Source: Imbricaverruca yamaguchii (taxonomy: Eukaryota; Arthropoda; Thecostraca; Neoverrucidae). Taken from it: DNA of 64,000 nt. Location: positions 423,501 to 487,500 of the forward strand of contig JAOTOL010001282.1 of NCBI GenBank assembly GCA_034440575.1, given 5' to 3'. The notes beneath the pieces are model-generated. The model had not been told where the DNA came from. It saw only the letters and a list, made by a program, of their open reading frames with translations, and ran no database searches. This document shows, piece by piece, positions 12,101-22,499 of this stretch. A program made the translations under genes and the position numbers. Position 1 is the first letter of the stretch; each line of letters begins with the position of its first letter.

Positions 12101-12960
12101 GCACCACATCTGGCCATCGGACAGTTACTGATTGTCTCAGTGAAACCAACCTGGACAACCAACATCCTAGTCTGGGAACGAGGACCATACTGGTGCTCAA
12201 AAAGACCGTCCGTGCACCACGGGCGACATGAGCACTCAAATGTCCAGTGGCTATCTACCATATTCCATACTACTTTTCAACAGGAACCCAAGACAATATA
12301 ATTTCTTCCCAACCATACATTTTAGTTCTTCATTCCTTATTCGCAAGAAGTCTGACACCGTCACTGGCATCCCCTGCATCTAGCCGTCGGCGAATTTATA
12401 TCCATAAATATTATTACTAGTCATCTACCACTGGTGGCCGTCTTACTAAAACGGCCAGGCAAACCGGCTGGATACCTCCAGTAGCTGGTGCATACACCAG
12501 TCTTGTTACTAGTGCACGCATCAGTCTTGTCACTGGTACACACACCAGCCTTGTCAATGGTGCGCAGCAGCTGTGTGCACGAGCAATGAACGTGCACACC
12601 ATCGTGAGTTGAACCCAATTTGTTTTTGTGGAGGAACGACTTGTAATTCAATCTTCGCTGTCATGCAATCGCTTGCAGAACTGCGCGCTTCGAGCTGAGT
12701 ACATAATCCCTTTGCACTACGAATGATAGTAATTATGATTGCTTTAATTGACGTTACTTGTGTCCGTGGGTCGGACAAGTATCACCGGACCACGCAGCGC
12801 AAGACGATGCACGACGAGCCAGAACTGCTGTGTACCTAGCTGTGACTTGACCATCTTGCATTAGGTCTGCCCTCAAGCGTTTGGTTCAGGGTAAGACTGG
12901 GCTAATTCAGTTCGGGTCAGGCTAGCTTTTCACCTGCTGTGTCTCGGTCAGTCTGTTGTA
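9132..12960. other. Large intron region with no exon recognised
   Basis: Contains an imperfect repeat at 9295-9440 with a GAGTCGGAGAATAAAAAA motif twice and A-rich runs. An imperfect repeat at 12.47-12.58 kb is built on CAGTCTTGTCACTGGT-like units. Otherwise I see only short unrelated open frames. The region lies inside the 12.1-kb intron between exons 6 and 7. Confidence 0.4.
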
Positions 12961-12971
12961 ATGACTGCTTC

Positions 12972-13148
12972 GGCGGGGATGGCCGAGTGGTTAACGTGCT
13001 GAGCTCTGGGCACCAGAGGTCCCGGATTCAATACTCGCACCGCTCGGAACATTTCCTAATCCCGTGGCCCACCGGCGAAATAGTGTGGGCGGTGCCATTG
13101 GCCGTGGTGGTGCAAACAGTGCGTCGAAAACAGCTCAATAAACAAACC
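12972..13148 (+). repeat. SINE family C, full length, Ser/Leu-like D arm
   Basis: Starts GGCGGGGATGGCCGAGTGGT, with a D arm as in class II tRNAs, and has a degraded B box (GGATTCAATACTC). The body contains CACCGGCGAAATAGTGTGGG and ends with TCAATAAACAAACC. It differs in core from families A and B but shares a GTGCGTCG tail element. A second copy is at 17046. No clear TSD. Confidence 0.8.
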
Positions 13149-13264
13149 ATATGCTGCTGCAATGTGTCCCATATAATCCAAACCTGAGATTCGCTCAGCC
13201 TACCGCTATGATTCTGCCCCCGGGTGTCGCATGAGGTTCTCACCTGCGACTCCGTCAGCACTTC

Positions 13265-13522
13265 GCTGAGTCCGCTCCCGGGTGTCCAGTTTACTTGGCC
13301 AGCCTCCCATTTTGGTTCGGCTCACGGGGTGTCCAGTCAGTTCCTCACCTCCTGTGACTCGGCCAGCCTCCCATTGTGGTTCGGCTCACGGGGTGTTCCG
13401 TCAGTTCCTCACCTCCTGTGACTCGGCCAGCCTCCCATTGTGGTTCGGCTCACGGGGTGTCCCGTCAGTTCCTCACCTCCTGTGACTAGGCCAGCCTCCC
13501 GGGTGTCCCGTCAGCTCCTTAC
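13265..13522. repeat. 63-bp minisatellite derived from exon 6 and its donor
   Basis: Units start at about 13327, 13390 and 13453 with a 63-bp period; partial units lie on either side (from 13277, and about 47 bp at 13500). On the minus strand each unit reads NHNGRLAESQE-like coding sequence, then AG|GTGAGG, then intron sequence. This corresponds to the 3' end of exon 6 plus its donor. The array is therefore a tandem duplication across an exon-intron boundary. Confidence 0.85.
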
Positions 13523-13681
13523 CTCCTGTGACTCGGCCAGCCTCTCATTGTGGTTTTGCTCCCAGCTGGCGGTACGGCCAGCCAGAGCCTGCTTCTGACC
13601 GGCGGCGTCATCTGTCAACTGTTGCAGCCGCTCTGCGTGCGTTTCCACCTCGCCTTCCAGCAGCGCATACTCTACCTCCAA
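13523..13681 (-). CDS. PHLDB: Exon 6: conserved coiled-coil segment, LL5/PHLDB-like
   Basis: 159 nt, 53 codons, phase 0 to 0. The acceptor is GGGGGCCGCAG and the donor CAGGAG|GTAAGG. It starts LEVEYALLEGEVETHAERLQ. PHLDB1/LL5-beta have, from memory, a very similar segment of the form E-x-E-x-ALL-x-GE followed by an acidic helix. This is one of the two strongest reasons for the family call. The 3' end (NHNERLAESQE) and the donor are duplicated several times in the adjacent 63-bp array at 13.26-13.52 kb. The donor at 13523 is the one next to the intact exon, but alternative donors exist in each repeat. Confidence 0.83.
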
Positions 13682-14073
13682 CTGCGGCCCCCGGCACCAG
13701 GTAAGTGGTCGGCACACATCTCCACCAACCACGCAGACACACCTGGACCGTGATGCTCCAATTGCGGTTAACGCCCAGTCAACGGTGGAAATTATCCGGT
13801 GAATGTGTCATCTACCTTTAGTGGGACTGGAACATCTTACAAGCATGGTATTGCGAGGCAGCAGGCCAGTTGGCGTCCCCGCTGAACCCAGAACGCGTCG
13901 ACCCCGGAGGGGCAGAGGCGCAGTCGACCGCGACCGGACCACGCACGGCCGGCAACATACACATCCGGGACGCGAGGCATCGACGCACCACCACGGCCCA
14001 CACGGCTGGCACGATACACGACCAGGGCACGACCACACGAACCATACGGCCAGCCGCCACCGACGCGGCATAC

Positions 14074-14181
14074 CTGGCGGATGGACTCCGACTCCTGATG
14101 CTCCAAGTCCAACTTCTGCTGGCGCAGCTCAGACAGCTGGCGGTACGTCATGCGTCGCTGATCCTTGAGGCGCCGACACAT
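14074..14181 (-). CDS. PHLDB: Exon 5: start of the long coiled coil, LL5/PHLDB-like
   Basis: 108 nt, 36 codons, phase 0 to 0. The acceptor is CCTTGTCTATGCCAG and the donor CGCCAG|GTATGC; both are strong. The peptide runs from MCRRLKDQRRMTYRQLSELR to KLDLEHQESESIRQ. It has clear heptad spacing of hydrophobics and many charged residues. In PHLDB proteins the same position holds a Glu/Gln-rich helix that runs straight into the conserved segment encoded by exon 6. No stop or frame problem is seen. Confidence 0.82.
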
Positions 14182-14259
14182 CTGGCATAGACAAGGACGA
14201 GTCAAGAGTTGAAGGTGAGGCCCTGGCGTGACCACACCCACGTACTTCTGCACTATGGC

Positions 14260-14550
14260 ACCCTAGCGTCCCTGCACTGACAACATCCACACATCCCTGC
14301 ACTAACCTGACCACATCCACGCGTCCCTGTACTGATGACATCCACGCGTCCCTGCACTGATTACATCCACGTGTCCATACACTGATTACATCCACGCGTC
14401 CCTGTACTGATCACATCCACGCGTTCCTGCACTGATCACACCCATACGTCCCTGTACTGATCACCCAAACGTCCCTGCACTGACCACACCAACACGTCCC
14501 TGTACTGATCACATCCACATGTCGAATACCCATCACTCCCATCACTATCC
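14260..14550. repeat. Minisatellite of about 25 bp in the intron between exons 4 and 5
   Basis: Ten or so imperfect units of the form CACATCCACGCGTCCCTGTA. Period varies because of small deletions. It fills about half of a 544-bp intron. Confidence 0.85.
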
Positions 14551-14725
14551 CAAGTAGCTGATGACCCATACTGTTCATGCGTGCACAGCCCCCGTAACGC
14601 CCCGAAATCAGGGTCAACAGGAGGCCCGCGTCGGTCAGATCCCGCTGAACGCCAGCAACGAGTCCGAGCATTGCCGTTTGGCGTCGTCTCAGCAAGCACA
14701 TCCGCCGAACGGCCGGACGCCTCAC

Positions 14726-14920
14726 CTCCCTGTCCTCGTCAGGGGCGTCGCTGAAGGGGCGGCCGAGGCTGGCCAGCTGGTCGGCGTCAGGCTCGTCACG
14801 CCAGCTAACGCGGCGCGGGTCAGCCGACGACCAGCTGCCGTCGTCTCGGCCACTGGTTGCCGCCGCCGCCCGCGACGTCTCCTCGTCCATAGCCGTGTTC
14901 ACGTAGCCGCAGCTCGCCGC
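14726..14920 (-). CDS. PHLDB: Exon 4: linker before the coiled coil, LL5/PHLDB-like
   Basis: 195 nt, 65 codons, phase 0 at both ends. The acceptor is CGCGTTCGCAG|GCGGCG and the donor GGGAG|GTGAGG. The peptide starts AASCGYVNTAMDEETSRAAA and ends SDAPDEDRE. It is acidic and Ser/Ala-rich with a YVNT motif, and leads into the helical exons. It follows exon 3 in phase (…DDHIFMP then AASCGY…) and precedes exon 5 after a 544-bp intron. That intron holds a minisatellite at 14.26-14.55 kb. Boundaries are well supported. The peptide alone would not identify the family. Confidence 0.72.
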
Positions 14921-14960
14921 CTGCGAACGCGAGCTGGTCAATGCTGGAACCCGCCGACAC

Positions 14961-15091
14961 GGTGGTTATTGGTCTTACAACACGTCGACCGTTGATTCAT
15001 GTAGAAACGCCAATATCTCACGTCGATTGTCCGCGGGCGAAGAGTAGCGACAGGTGAGATTCGAACACACAATCTTTCGATTGTGAGACGG
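14961..15091 (-). repeat. SINE family A, head-truncated
   Basis: Contains tail, core, B box (GATTCGAACACAC on this strand) and part of the anticodon arm, then stops before the A box. Diverged from other copies. Starts 40 bp upstream of exon 4. Confidence 0.75.
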
Positions 15092-15109
15092 GAAAATACC
15101 GACTCTCTA

Positions 15110-15375
15110 TTGGAGCTTAGTGGCACGTCGATGCACTGTCTGGGCCCTGGGGATATGATCGTGTTAACGTACCGCCCACACTGATCGGGGATATGGCCGT
15201 GTTAACGTACCGCCCCCACTGCCCGGGGATACAGTCGTGTTAATGTATTACCTCCAGCTGTACTGCCTGGGGCATGGAGATGTAGCCGTGATAATGGACT
15301 GTCCCACTGCCTGCGGATACGGCCGTGATAATGTCTGCCTCCGAACACCGCGTTAATGTATCTCACGACCACAGC
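15110..15375. repeat. Diverged tandem repeat of about 50 bp
   Basis: Repeating pattern of GGGGATA, then CGTGTTAACGTACCGCCC, then CACTG, about five times with increasing divergence. It begins with a SINE-variant D-like piece (TTGGAGCTTAGTGGCACGTC). Confidence 0.6.
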
Positions 15376-15387
15376 CTCGGGTTATGG

Positions 15388-16944
15388 TCATACTACGGCA
15401 ACCACCTTTCTGGTTCTGGACATCCACAAGCAGTGACGAGACGTGATTGTGCTAGCTGGGTCACGCGACACGTACATTGTTGTTGTTGTTATTACCCTTC
15501 CTGTCTTGGACTGTGTCCATATCGAAGTCCATGGACTGTGTCCATATCGGTCGTGCCGACCGAAGATGGCGTGTCGGGGTCTCGCCGTGGCTGGGCATTT
15601 CGTCATCATGTGGTCGACGTCTTCCGGCACCCCATCGTCACATCCAGTGCAGGCAGGGTTGCCCTCCAGACCGATCCGGTGTTGGTATGCCCTCACCAGT
15701 GTGGAATGGCTCGTCCTCAGGCGGGCCAGGGTCATTCCCTTAGCTCTAGCGAGGGCAATTCTGTCTCTTAGGTGGAAGGTGGATATTCCCTAGGGCCACG
15801 ATGTTGAAATGTCGTATCCTGCGGTTGCTCACACCCGTCCCAAGTGCAACTTGAGCTGGACCTTCGCGGCACCGATGTTGATTGGCGTTTGATCTTGGCT
15901 CAGTGTTGCCGCTCGCCTTGCCACTTCGTCGGCTTCTTCTTTACTAGGGATACCGGCGTGCCACGTGACCCACCGGCTACTTTATTACCCGGGACATTGG
16001 CGTGCCACGTGACCCACCGGCTACTTCATTACCTGGGACATTGGCGTGCCACGTGACCCACCGGCTACTTCATTACCTGGGACATTGGCGTGCCACGTGA
16101 CCCACCGGCTACTTCATTACCCGGGATACCGGCGTGCCATGTGACCCATCGGATACCTGCTCGATGTCTGCGGCCGTCTCCCCTCATGCGCGTCCAGATC
16201 TGGTCCGGTAGCGGGCCTGTCTGGCTTGCGGGACCTGCCTTCAAGCGCAGGAGGGGGGACTGGGTGTCGGTGCAGATGCCGGTGCAGATGCGGATGTTTT
16301 TGGAGGACTCGACGGCGGGCTCCCGCTGCCCCAGGTGTTTCAGTGCTTCGTTGAGGGCGTGGAGTTCTGTGACATAGCTTGGGGTGTATTCGTCGTTGGG
16401 AGTCCGTATCCTCCGAGTTTCCTCCGGTCCCTCCCACACAACAATTCCGGCTCCTCCATCCTCCGATCTTCTAGTGACCGAGCTGTTGGTGAAAAGCAGG
16501 ACGTCGGCTTCTGTGCGCCGGCGCAGAGTATCCTCGCGGCAATACGTCGCTCCCCTGTCGGTACGTACCGAAGCACGGTCCTGGTCAGGCTGGTGAGAAT
16601 GGTGACGTCCACTGGTGTAGACTCCCACGTAGGGGTGCTGGCCACGATCATCAGCGGTGCCATGGGGAAGGCGTCGAGGCCCATCGCTGAGGTCGTCTCC
16701 AGGCCCGTACTCGCTCCGCCTCGATATGATGGAGTTGGCTCCATGACCTGTGTTCGGGCCGGAGGAGGTCCTGGATCGGGTCCCCCGGTAAATTGCGCGA
16801 ATGTTTCTCCACTGCGACCACGGTCAACAGTTCACGCCGGTAGGTGAAGGGCTCCAGACCGGGTCCTCTGGAGAGCCGGCCTGGTACGTACGTCGGCCAG
16901 GGTGTGCTTCGGCGAACGAACACAACACGTCTCAGAGGTGCCAA
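15388..16944 (-). mobile_element. LINE remnant 1: RNase H domain and C-terminal tail
   Basis: Broken frames on the minus strand. 16944-16651 looks like post-RT sequence. 16628-16150 is an RNase H domain: LLFTNSSV (first Asp changed to Asn), SYVTELHALNEAL (Glu), ICTDTQSPL (Asp) and HAGIPGNEVA (His). 15735-15388 is the C-terminal region, with LRTSHSTLVRAYQHRIGL and a CTGCDDGVPEDVDHMMTKCP zinc-knuckle-like stretch. This order is typical of I/Jockey-group non-LTR retrotransposons with RNase H. Frameshifts and the lost catalytic Asp show it is dead. It lies in the intron between exons 3 and 4, in the same orientation as the gene. Confidence 0.85.
15955..16150. repeat. 44-bp tandem expansion inside the LINE RNase H motif
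   Basis: Four to five units of GACATTGGCGTGCCACGTGA followed by CCCACCGGCTACTTCATTACC, starting at 15992, 16037 and 16081 and at diverged ends. On the minus strand each unit encodes WVTWHANVPGNEVA, the His-containing RNase H motif. Confidence 0.85.
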
Positions 16945-16950
16945 TAACTT

Positions 16951-17045
16951 GGTTGGTTATTGGTTTCATGACACATCGACCGCTGAGTCATGTAGCGTCA
17001 ACAATCTCTCACGCCGATTGGTCGCCGGCGAAGAGTAGCGACAGG
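16951..17045 (-). repeat. SINE family A fragment, host of a SINE C insertion
   Basis: Tail and core of SINE A. The outer TSD is AGGTGCCAATAACTT at 16936-16950 and 17236-17250, exact over 15 bp. Its inner end is split by the SINE C at 17046-17222. Confidence 0.88.
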
Positions 17046-17222
17046 GGCGGAGATAGCCCAGTGGTTAAGGTGTTGGGCCCTGGGTACCAAAAGCCCCGGG
17101 TTCGACACTAGCCCCGCTCGGGACATTTCCGAATCCCGCGACCTGCCGGCGAAACAGTGTGGGCGGCGCCATTAGCCGTGAATATGCATAAAGTGCGTCG
17201 TGAACCACCCAATAAACAAACA
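17046..17222 (+). repeat. SINE family C inserted into SINE A, exact TSD
   Basis: Starts GGCGGAGATAGCCCAGTGGT and has B box GGGTTCGACAC. The body has CTGCCGGCGAAACAGTGTGG and the end is CCAATAAACAAACA. It is flanked by GAAGAGTAGCGACAGG (17030-17045 and 17223-17238), which is SINE A sequence. This fixes both ends of family C and shows C was active after A. Confidence 0.92.
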
Positions 17223-17796
17223 GAAGAGTAGCGACAGGTGCCAATAACTTAAGGGAAGGACCCCATAGATGTCACTGTCATCGGTTGCCAGGAGCGGGCA
17301 CCGATAATTGCCATCACGGTCATGCTGTACTGTTCCGGACAGTCGGCTGCACCCCGCGACGGACCAGCACAGCCGTGCCACCATGTCACCGGGCGGCGTG
17401 TCGCAGCGACGACACGGGCGTCACGAGCACGAGGCATGCCGACGAGCCCAGCACGGCAGGATGCCGTGTGCGGCGAGACAGCGCAAGGCGAGACCGTTCA
17501 TGGCAAAGGGGACGCAGCGCGAGGAGAGCAAGTCAGGGGAAATCTATGTGAAATTGTGGGTATATTACTACCGTCCTGGAATCGCTCCCGAAGCTGACCG
17601 AAACAGCAGCACTGTTTCGACGCATCACAAATGGCGGCATTGTTTCGGCACATCACAAACCGCAACACTGTCGAGACAGCCTGACAAATATTTCGACAAG
17701 AGCATGAGAGGAAAACTTCCTGGGGATGTTCTGGATGGCAAATATCCAGTACAAGGCTGTTTTTCCAGCCCTCGTCGGACACCACACGGCACCCAC

Positions 17797-18196
17797 CGGC
17801 ATGAAGATGTGGTCATCCCGCTGGAAGCTGACGTCCAGCGGTAGGTCGTGCATGTACTCCTTGTTCTCGAACTGCATGCTGTGCCGACTGTCGCCGCCGG
17901 CGCCGCCGGACAGCGGTACCGGCGGCGGTGGCACCATGTAGACGGCGCCTGGCTGCGGCGGACTCGCCTCGCGCGCCTCCTGCCGCTCACGCTGCAGCGT
18001 GGTGCGGATGCGTGTGCGCGGACTTTGCGGGTACGCCGCGAAGCCGACGTTCTCGTAGGGACTGCGCAGCGAGCCGCTCGGCTCGCCAGCGCTCAGCTCG
18101 TCGTCAGAGTCGGAGCGGTGCCTCGTCTCGGGCGGTGTGGCGGCGCCCGGCGAGCCGAGCCTCCGGTCACGCGGCAGCGAGCCGTTCGTCTTTATC
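17797..18196 (-). CDS. PHLDB: Exon 3: Ser/Pro/Tyr-rich linker of the LL5/PHLDB-like protein
   Basis: About 400 nt. The acceptor is GCCCGACAG|GATAAAG at 18196; its polypyrimidine tract is poor, so this boundary is moderate. The donor is ATGCCG|GTGGGT at 17797. It enters in phase 2 and leaves in phase 0. The peptide starts IKTNGSLPRDRR and is acidic and serine-rich (RSDSDDELSAGEP). It contains SPYENVGF, SPRTRIRT, GAVYMVPPPP and ENKEYMHDLP. This looks like a disordered phospho-regulatory linker, and the SPYENV motif echoes SPYDNV in exon 1. Read-through into the intron extends the open frame to 17653 but adds residues of different composition, and the donor is good. GC at third positions contrasts with the AT-richer flanks. 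Confidence 0.68.
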
Positions 18197-19310
18197 CTGT
18201 CGGGCACCGCCGTCAGTCGACGAAGCCGCACACAGCAAACCCGACACGGACAAACATCACAGACGGCTCCAGCCCAAGAACAGCAGCAAGTAAAAACACA
18301 CGATGAAACACACGGGATTAAAGGGGATTATAAATGGACAAGAAAAAAGCAATTAAACTGTTCGAGCAGGCATTAAACAGGAATACCTTGTGTACTCGGC
18401 GAGACAGAACCAGGACCAAAAAGGCTCGGTCCAAATAATGTGGGGATAATTTGCACATAATCACGATTCCGTGATCAATTCCTTGTGAACCATTGTAGAA
18501 TATTACTCTTGTTGAACACTGAATCGACATCCTTCTCAAATACATTTCGACGCCGTCCTTCTCAATGCATTGAAGCTTATGAAGTAATCACGCCTCATTC
18601 ACGACATCACAATATTGTCATGCTACTGCTCACCACAACAGATTGCGATACACGAACATCTCGGAGCAAAATTTCAGGTAAAGGTAATTTCAGGTTTCAG
18701 GTAAACCTATTATTAAAGGGATTATATGTGGTCTGTTATACAGTCCCAGTTTGTCAAGTTTCCAGTTTGCATTTTTATCATTGTCGTCAAAATGTGTCCC
18801 TCAATAAATATCGTTCAAAACAAGCGAAAGACTGCAGTACTAAGTGCGGAATTAACTTACATGCTCGTAACTGAGTTCAGTGACTTAATAGGTATGTACA
18901 TGGCGAATTTCAGCATCCTACTGTACTCGTTTCAACATTTCCCACCTAAAGAGAATTTAATAACATGGTCACCAGCTATCTGACTACCTTGGATAAGGTA
19001 GAACGACCTTCAAGTCCAGCATGACAAACACCCCTGAAACACAACGGGTCTCTATACAATGCCTCTGTTATCGCTCATCTCGCTCGGTCGTCCTCGGAAT
19101 GTCGACAAGGCCCTGTCCCATGGAGCCGGCGGGCAACAGGGAAGGGCGGACGTGCGGCGACGTGGGAAAGGCAGACGATTACGATTATTATTATTATTGA
19201 GGTTTTAAGGTGCGTCAACCCATATCGGTTATATTGCACCAATAACAAACTTGCTTAGACACGAGTCAAATTGTTACTTCCGAATAAAAGATGTGTGGGG
19301 GAGTAAGATA
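18197..19310. other. Intron before exon 3, nothing recognised
   Basis: AT-rich sequence with a short (ATT)n run near 19190. No SINE, exon or domain seen. The intron between exons 2 and 3 continues right and holds LINE 2 and several short DNA elements. Confidence 0.4.
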
Positions 19311-19314
19311 TCAC

Positions 19315-21422
19315 CTAGGCAGGTGCATATATCACTTGAAATCGCATCTCCGCGAGGAAGCCAAAAACTGATCTGTTACATATAAATCGGGAATCGTTTC
19401 CAAGTAAGTCCAATAATCTCAGAGCATGCGCTTCATACCCGAAGTACCGCCTACGTTCTTCTGCATATGCTGGGCACGCTACCAGCACATGTTGCGCAGT
19501 CAGCACGGCATTACACTTGGCACATTCCGGCCTGTCGTCCCCGCACAGTAAGTATCTGTGTTGCTAGCGTGGGACCAGTTCTGAGACGACAAATAGCCAC
19601 TTCGACCCTTCTAGTTCGACTGAATGACGGAGGCCACAGCGCCAAGTGCAGCTTGATTCGCTTCAATTTGTTTAGTTCTATTCGGTCCCAGCTTTCCTGC
19701 CACTGCCTGGAAAGAAATGATGATATCGTTGGGTAGTGATCACTAGCAGGAAGTAGAAGCGCACGACGACATGGCGCGTGTGCCGCACGCCCTGCATCCT
19801 GATCTACCAACTCATTTCTACGGATTCCTACATATGCTGGAATCCAGCAAAGTGAGACCTGCTTTACCATAAGACAGGGCGAAGTGAGTTGCAATGAAAT
19901 GTCTTCGCACAATGACGTCTTGAGGAGTACAATTACGCAATGCCAAGACACTGCTGAGAGAGTCAGTCAGGATAGCATGTAAAACCTCGTCAGCAACCTC
20001 GATGTATGCCAGTGCTCTGTTGATGGCAAAACTCGGAAGTGAAGACCGTGGCGTGTGGCGGCATGGATAGTGATCTTGTGACGGATCCTCTCACGAAGGC
20101 ACCACCAACTCCGGTGTTTATCTTCGTGCTGTAGGTAATGAGGTAATTATCGTACGTTGTGGATATGTTCTAACGAGTGTAAGTGTAGCTCCTCTTTTGT
20201 GACATCTCGCTTTCTCATGCCAGCGAGGGGAATACCGACCAGCTCACACGGAAGAATTTGCAGGCGTATCTAAGACCCAGCATGTCGCGTCTCATGAGAG
20301 TATAGGGGCATGCGCATCTGATAGCACGCTAACCGTGGGATAAGTGCAAAATGTATCTGTAATATTCTCACCACAGCATGATGTACTTGGTCAAGAGTTC
20401 GCTTCGTAATAGCACACGCGCCATCGTATATAAAACAGGAGTAGTCGAGCTTCGAGCGGATCAGACACAGGTGGTGTTTGCAGGTGTAGTGTCTTCCTAT
20501 GAACACAATATGACGTATGAGCATAGGCGCACCGGAGGGGGGTCCAGGGGGGCCGGCCCCCATGAGACCAAAGTGCCCTTTTGGCCAAAAGTGCCCTTTT
20601 AACATAAAAGTGCCCTCTTGGCCGGAATGTCCCGAATTTGGCCGAAAAATCACCTGCCTTATGTGCCCCGCCTGTGCAAAAGGTGTCCTTTGGGCCCAAA
20701 ACTGCCCTTTCGGCCAAAACATTTTTCACGCCCCCCCCCCCCCAGACACATACCCGGTCAACAAGCCTTCCAGTGTGCCGCGGACCGCAAAGTGCCCTTA
20801 TGGAGCCGGTCAAGTGCCCTTTTGGAGCCGGCCAAGTGCCCTTTTCGGTCCGGGCCCCCATGGAAAAATCCTGGGTGCGGGCCTGCGTATGAGATACACG
20901 CTTCAATATTCCAATTGCCTTAAAACATTTGTCTCGGAGTGTTTTGATATGTTCCCTGTATATAAGGCGATAGTCAAACTGCACACCAAGAAATCGAACC
21001 AATGATATTGTACGCTCATCTTTCCCGCACAATCTCAACGCCATGTTCGGGCAGTTACGCCTACGTCGACAGAAATGTACTGCAACTGTCTTCGCTATGG
21101 AAATCTTGAATCCATTTGTATGTCCCCACTTCTCCAGGCGGGAAATTGCAAGTTGCAGCTGTCGTTCGAAGAGATGAGTTGACGAGCTGTGCAACCAGAT
21201 AGCAAAATCGTCAGGAAAAGGAGACCGTCCGATTGATGAGGGGAGTAAGTCGCCGATATCGTCCATAGTACGAGAAAAGAGAAACGAGAGAAGCGACCAG
21301 GACTCTGCCTTGGGGAAGAGCAGACGTGCGGCGACGTAACCTTCCTCGTCGGGCAAGGTCAAACATTCCGACGCGACGAAGGCGAGATATACGACGCTAT
21401 TTGCTGACGAACTTCGAAGCAT
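19315..21422 (-). mobile_element. LINE remnant 2: RT, RNase H and C-terminal tail
   Basis: Minus-strand order is correct for one element. From 21422 the RT palm appears with FPDDFAIWLHSSS (the YADD box, both Asp kept), then RLEKWGHTNGFKIS and RFLGVQFDYRL. After an inserted element (20522-20885) the thumb region continues with RSKLDYSCFIYDGA and LDQVHHAVVRILQ. RNase H remnants follow at about 20.12-19.75 kb (WIPAYVGIRRNELVDQDAG, His replaced by Tyr). The tail ends with VLTAQHVLVACPAYAEERRR. Several frameshifts. The C-terminal half is closely related to LINE remnant 6 at 48.9-49.6 kb. Confidence 0.85.
20522..20885. mobile_element. 364-bp non-autonomous DNA element in LINE 2, 8-bp TSD
   Basis: Flanked by CGTATGAG at 20514-20521 and 20886-20893. 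Ends are CATAGGCGCACC and the complement of CAGGCCCGCACC, imperfect terminal inverted repeats compatible with hAT. The interior is built from repeats of AAGTGCCCTTTTGG. It interrupts the RT frame of LINE 2, which continues on both sides. Confidence 0.85.
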
Positions 21423-21751
21423 GTCCTGCTGTGCCTCCTCTTTTCATTTCGACTTGAAAGTGTATCGGGAGCAAAAATACTTCGCCATATATCAAGAACA
21501 TCGTGTAGCGGCGTCTGCGACGAATCTGACGTACTGTGGCCACTGTCTCCATGTGCGTGTGCATTGCCTGTGACCTTTTGGTGTTGTAACATATTTTACA
21601 TTTGATCTAGCGAGTATTGATATGGTAGGAATTAGGAATGTTGCAATGCTACATTTATTCATAGGATTAACATGTTATGACCACTAATTTCCATGAAAAA
21701 TGCTCACTTTGGCTAGAGAGCAAAATGTTTGCAAAACAATATTGAGTTACC

Positions 21752-22491
21752 CAGGGATGTCGATTTAAATAAAAATATTTGGGGGCAGAAGTGTAATGCC
21801 CCCCTCCACCAAAAACTTATCGGATTTCGCCCACTATATTTTCAGACCTCAATAATTCTGATTCTTTATGTGCATTTTTATGTGTATTCAACATCCTTGC
21901 CAACAGGAAATATCGTCCAGTAACAGGTCGTCACAAAAGCAAAAGAGCAGTGTACTGTGCATGTCAACATAAAACTGTGAGTTGTAGCAACCAACTACAG
22001 TATCATGCAGTGTGCTTGGGTCTATCGTCATCTTCAATGCCATTGTCACCATCATCTTTATAGTCAATGTCACTCGCCCTCCCCTCACTCCAAACACCAA
22101 CAAGCACACAATAGCCTAAATCAAATATTTCTGCGTCCATATGTAGGCTAAAGCACACTGAGCACAGCCAGCCTGAACTGTGGTGACGATGGGTTAAGGT
22201 ATTTCCTTCGTGCCTAACATTAGGGAGGGACGAAGCCAACATTTTGGTGGGGTGAGTTCATGGTCTGGAAGTCCATTATCTAAATTCAATCTGTTTATCT
22301 ACAGTACAAAACATGCTGTTGAACATCGAATAAGTTTTCTATGTCGCATGGCGTTTTTTTCTTCCTTTAGCTTTCTTATCAGCATAAAACAGCAGAGGTT
22401 ATGGGGGGGGGGGCAAATCAACTCTGGGTGAGCCAGGATGAACATTGGTGGGGCTATAGCTGTCGTAACAGGATACAAATTGACACCCATG
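21752..22491. mobile_element. 740-bp hAT-like element, TSD GAGTTACC/GAGTTGCC
   Basis: Left end CAGGGATGTCGATTT, right end AAATTGACACCCATG. Flanking 8-mers at 21744-21751 and 22492-22499 differ at one base. The interior shares several hundred bases, reverse-complemented, with the units at 23.7-25.1 kb. No coding capacity seen. Confidence 0.75.
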
Positions 22492-22499
22492 GAGTTGCC

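Noticed and set aside
12972..13045. tRNA-Ser/Leu-like sequence as a tRNA gene
   Set aside because: B box is mutated and the head is joined to a SINE body shared with 17046-17222.
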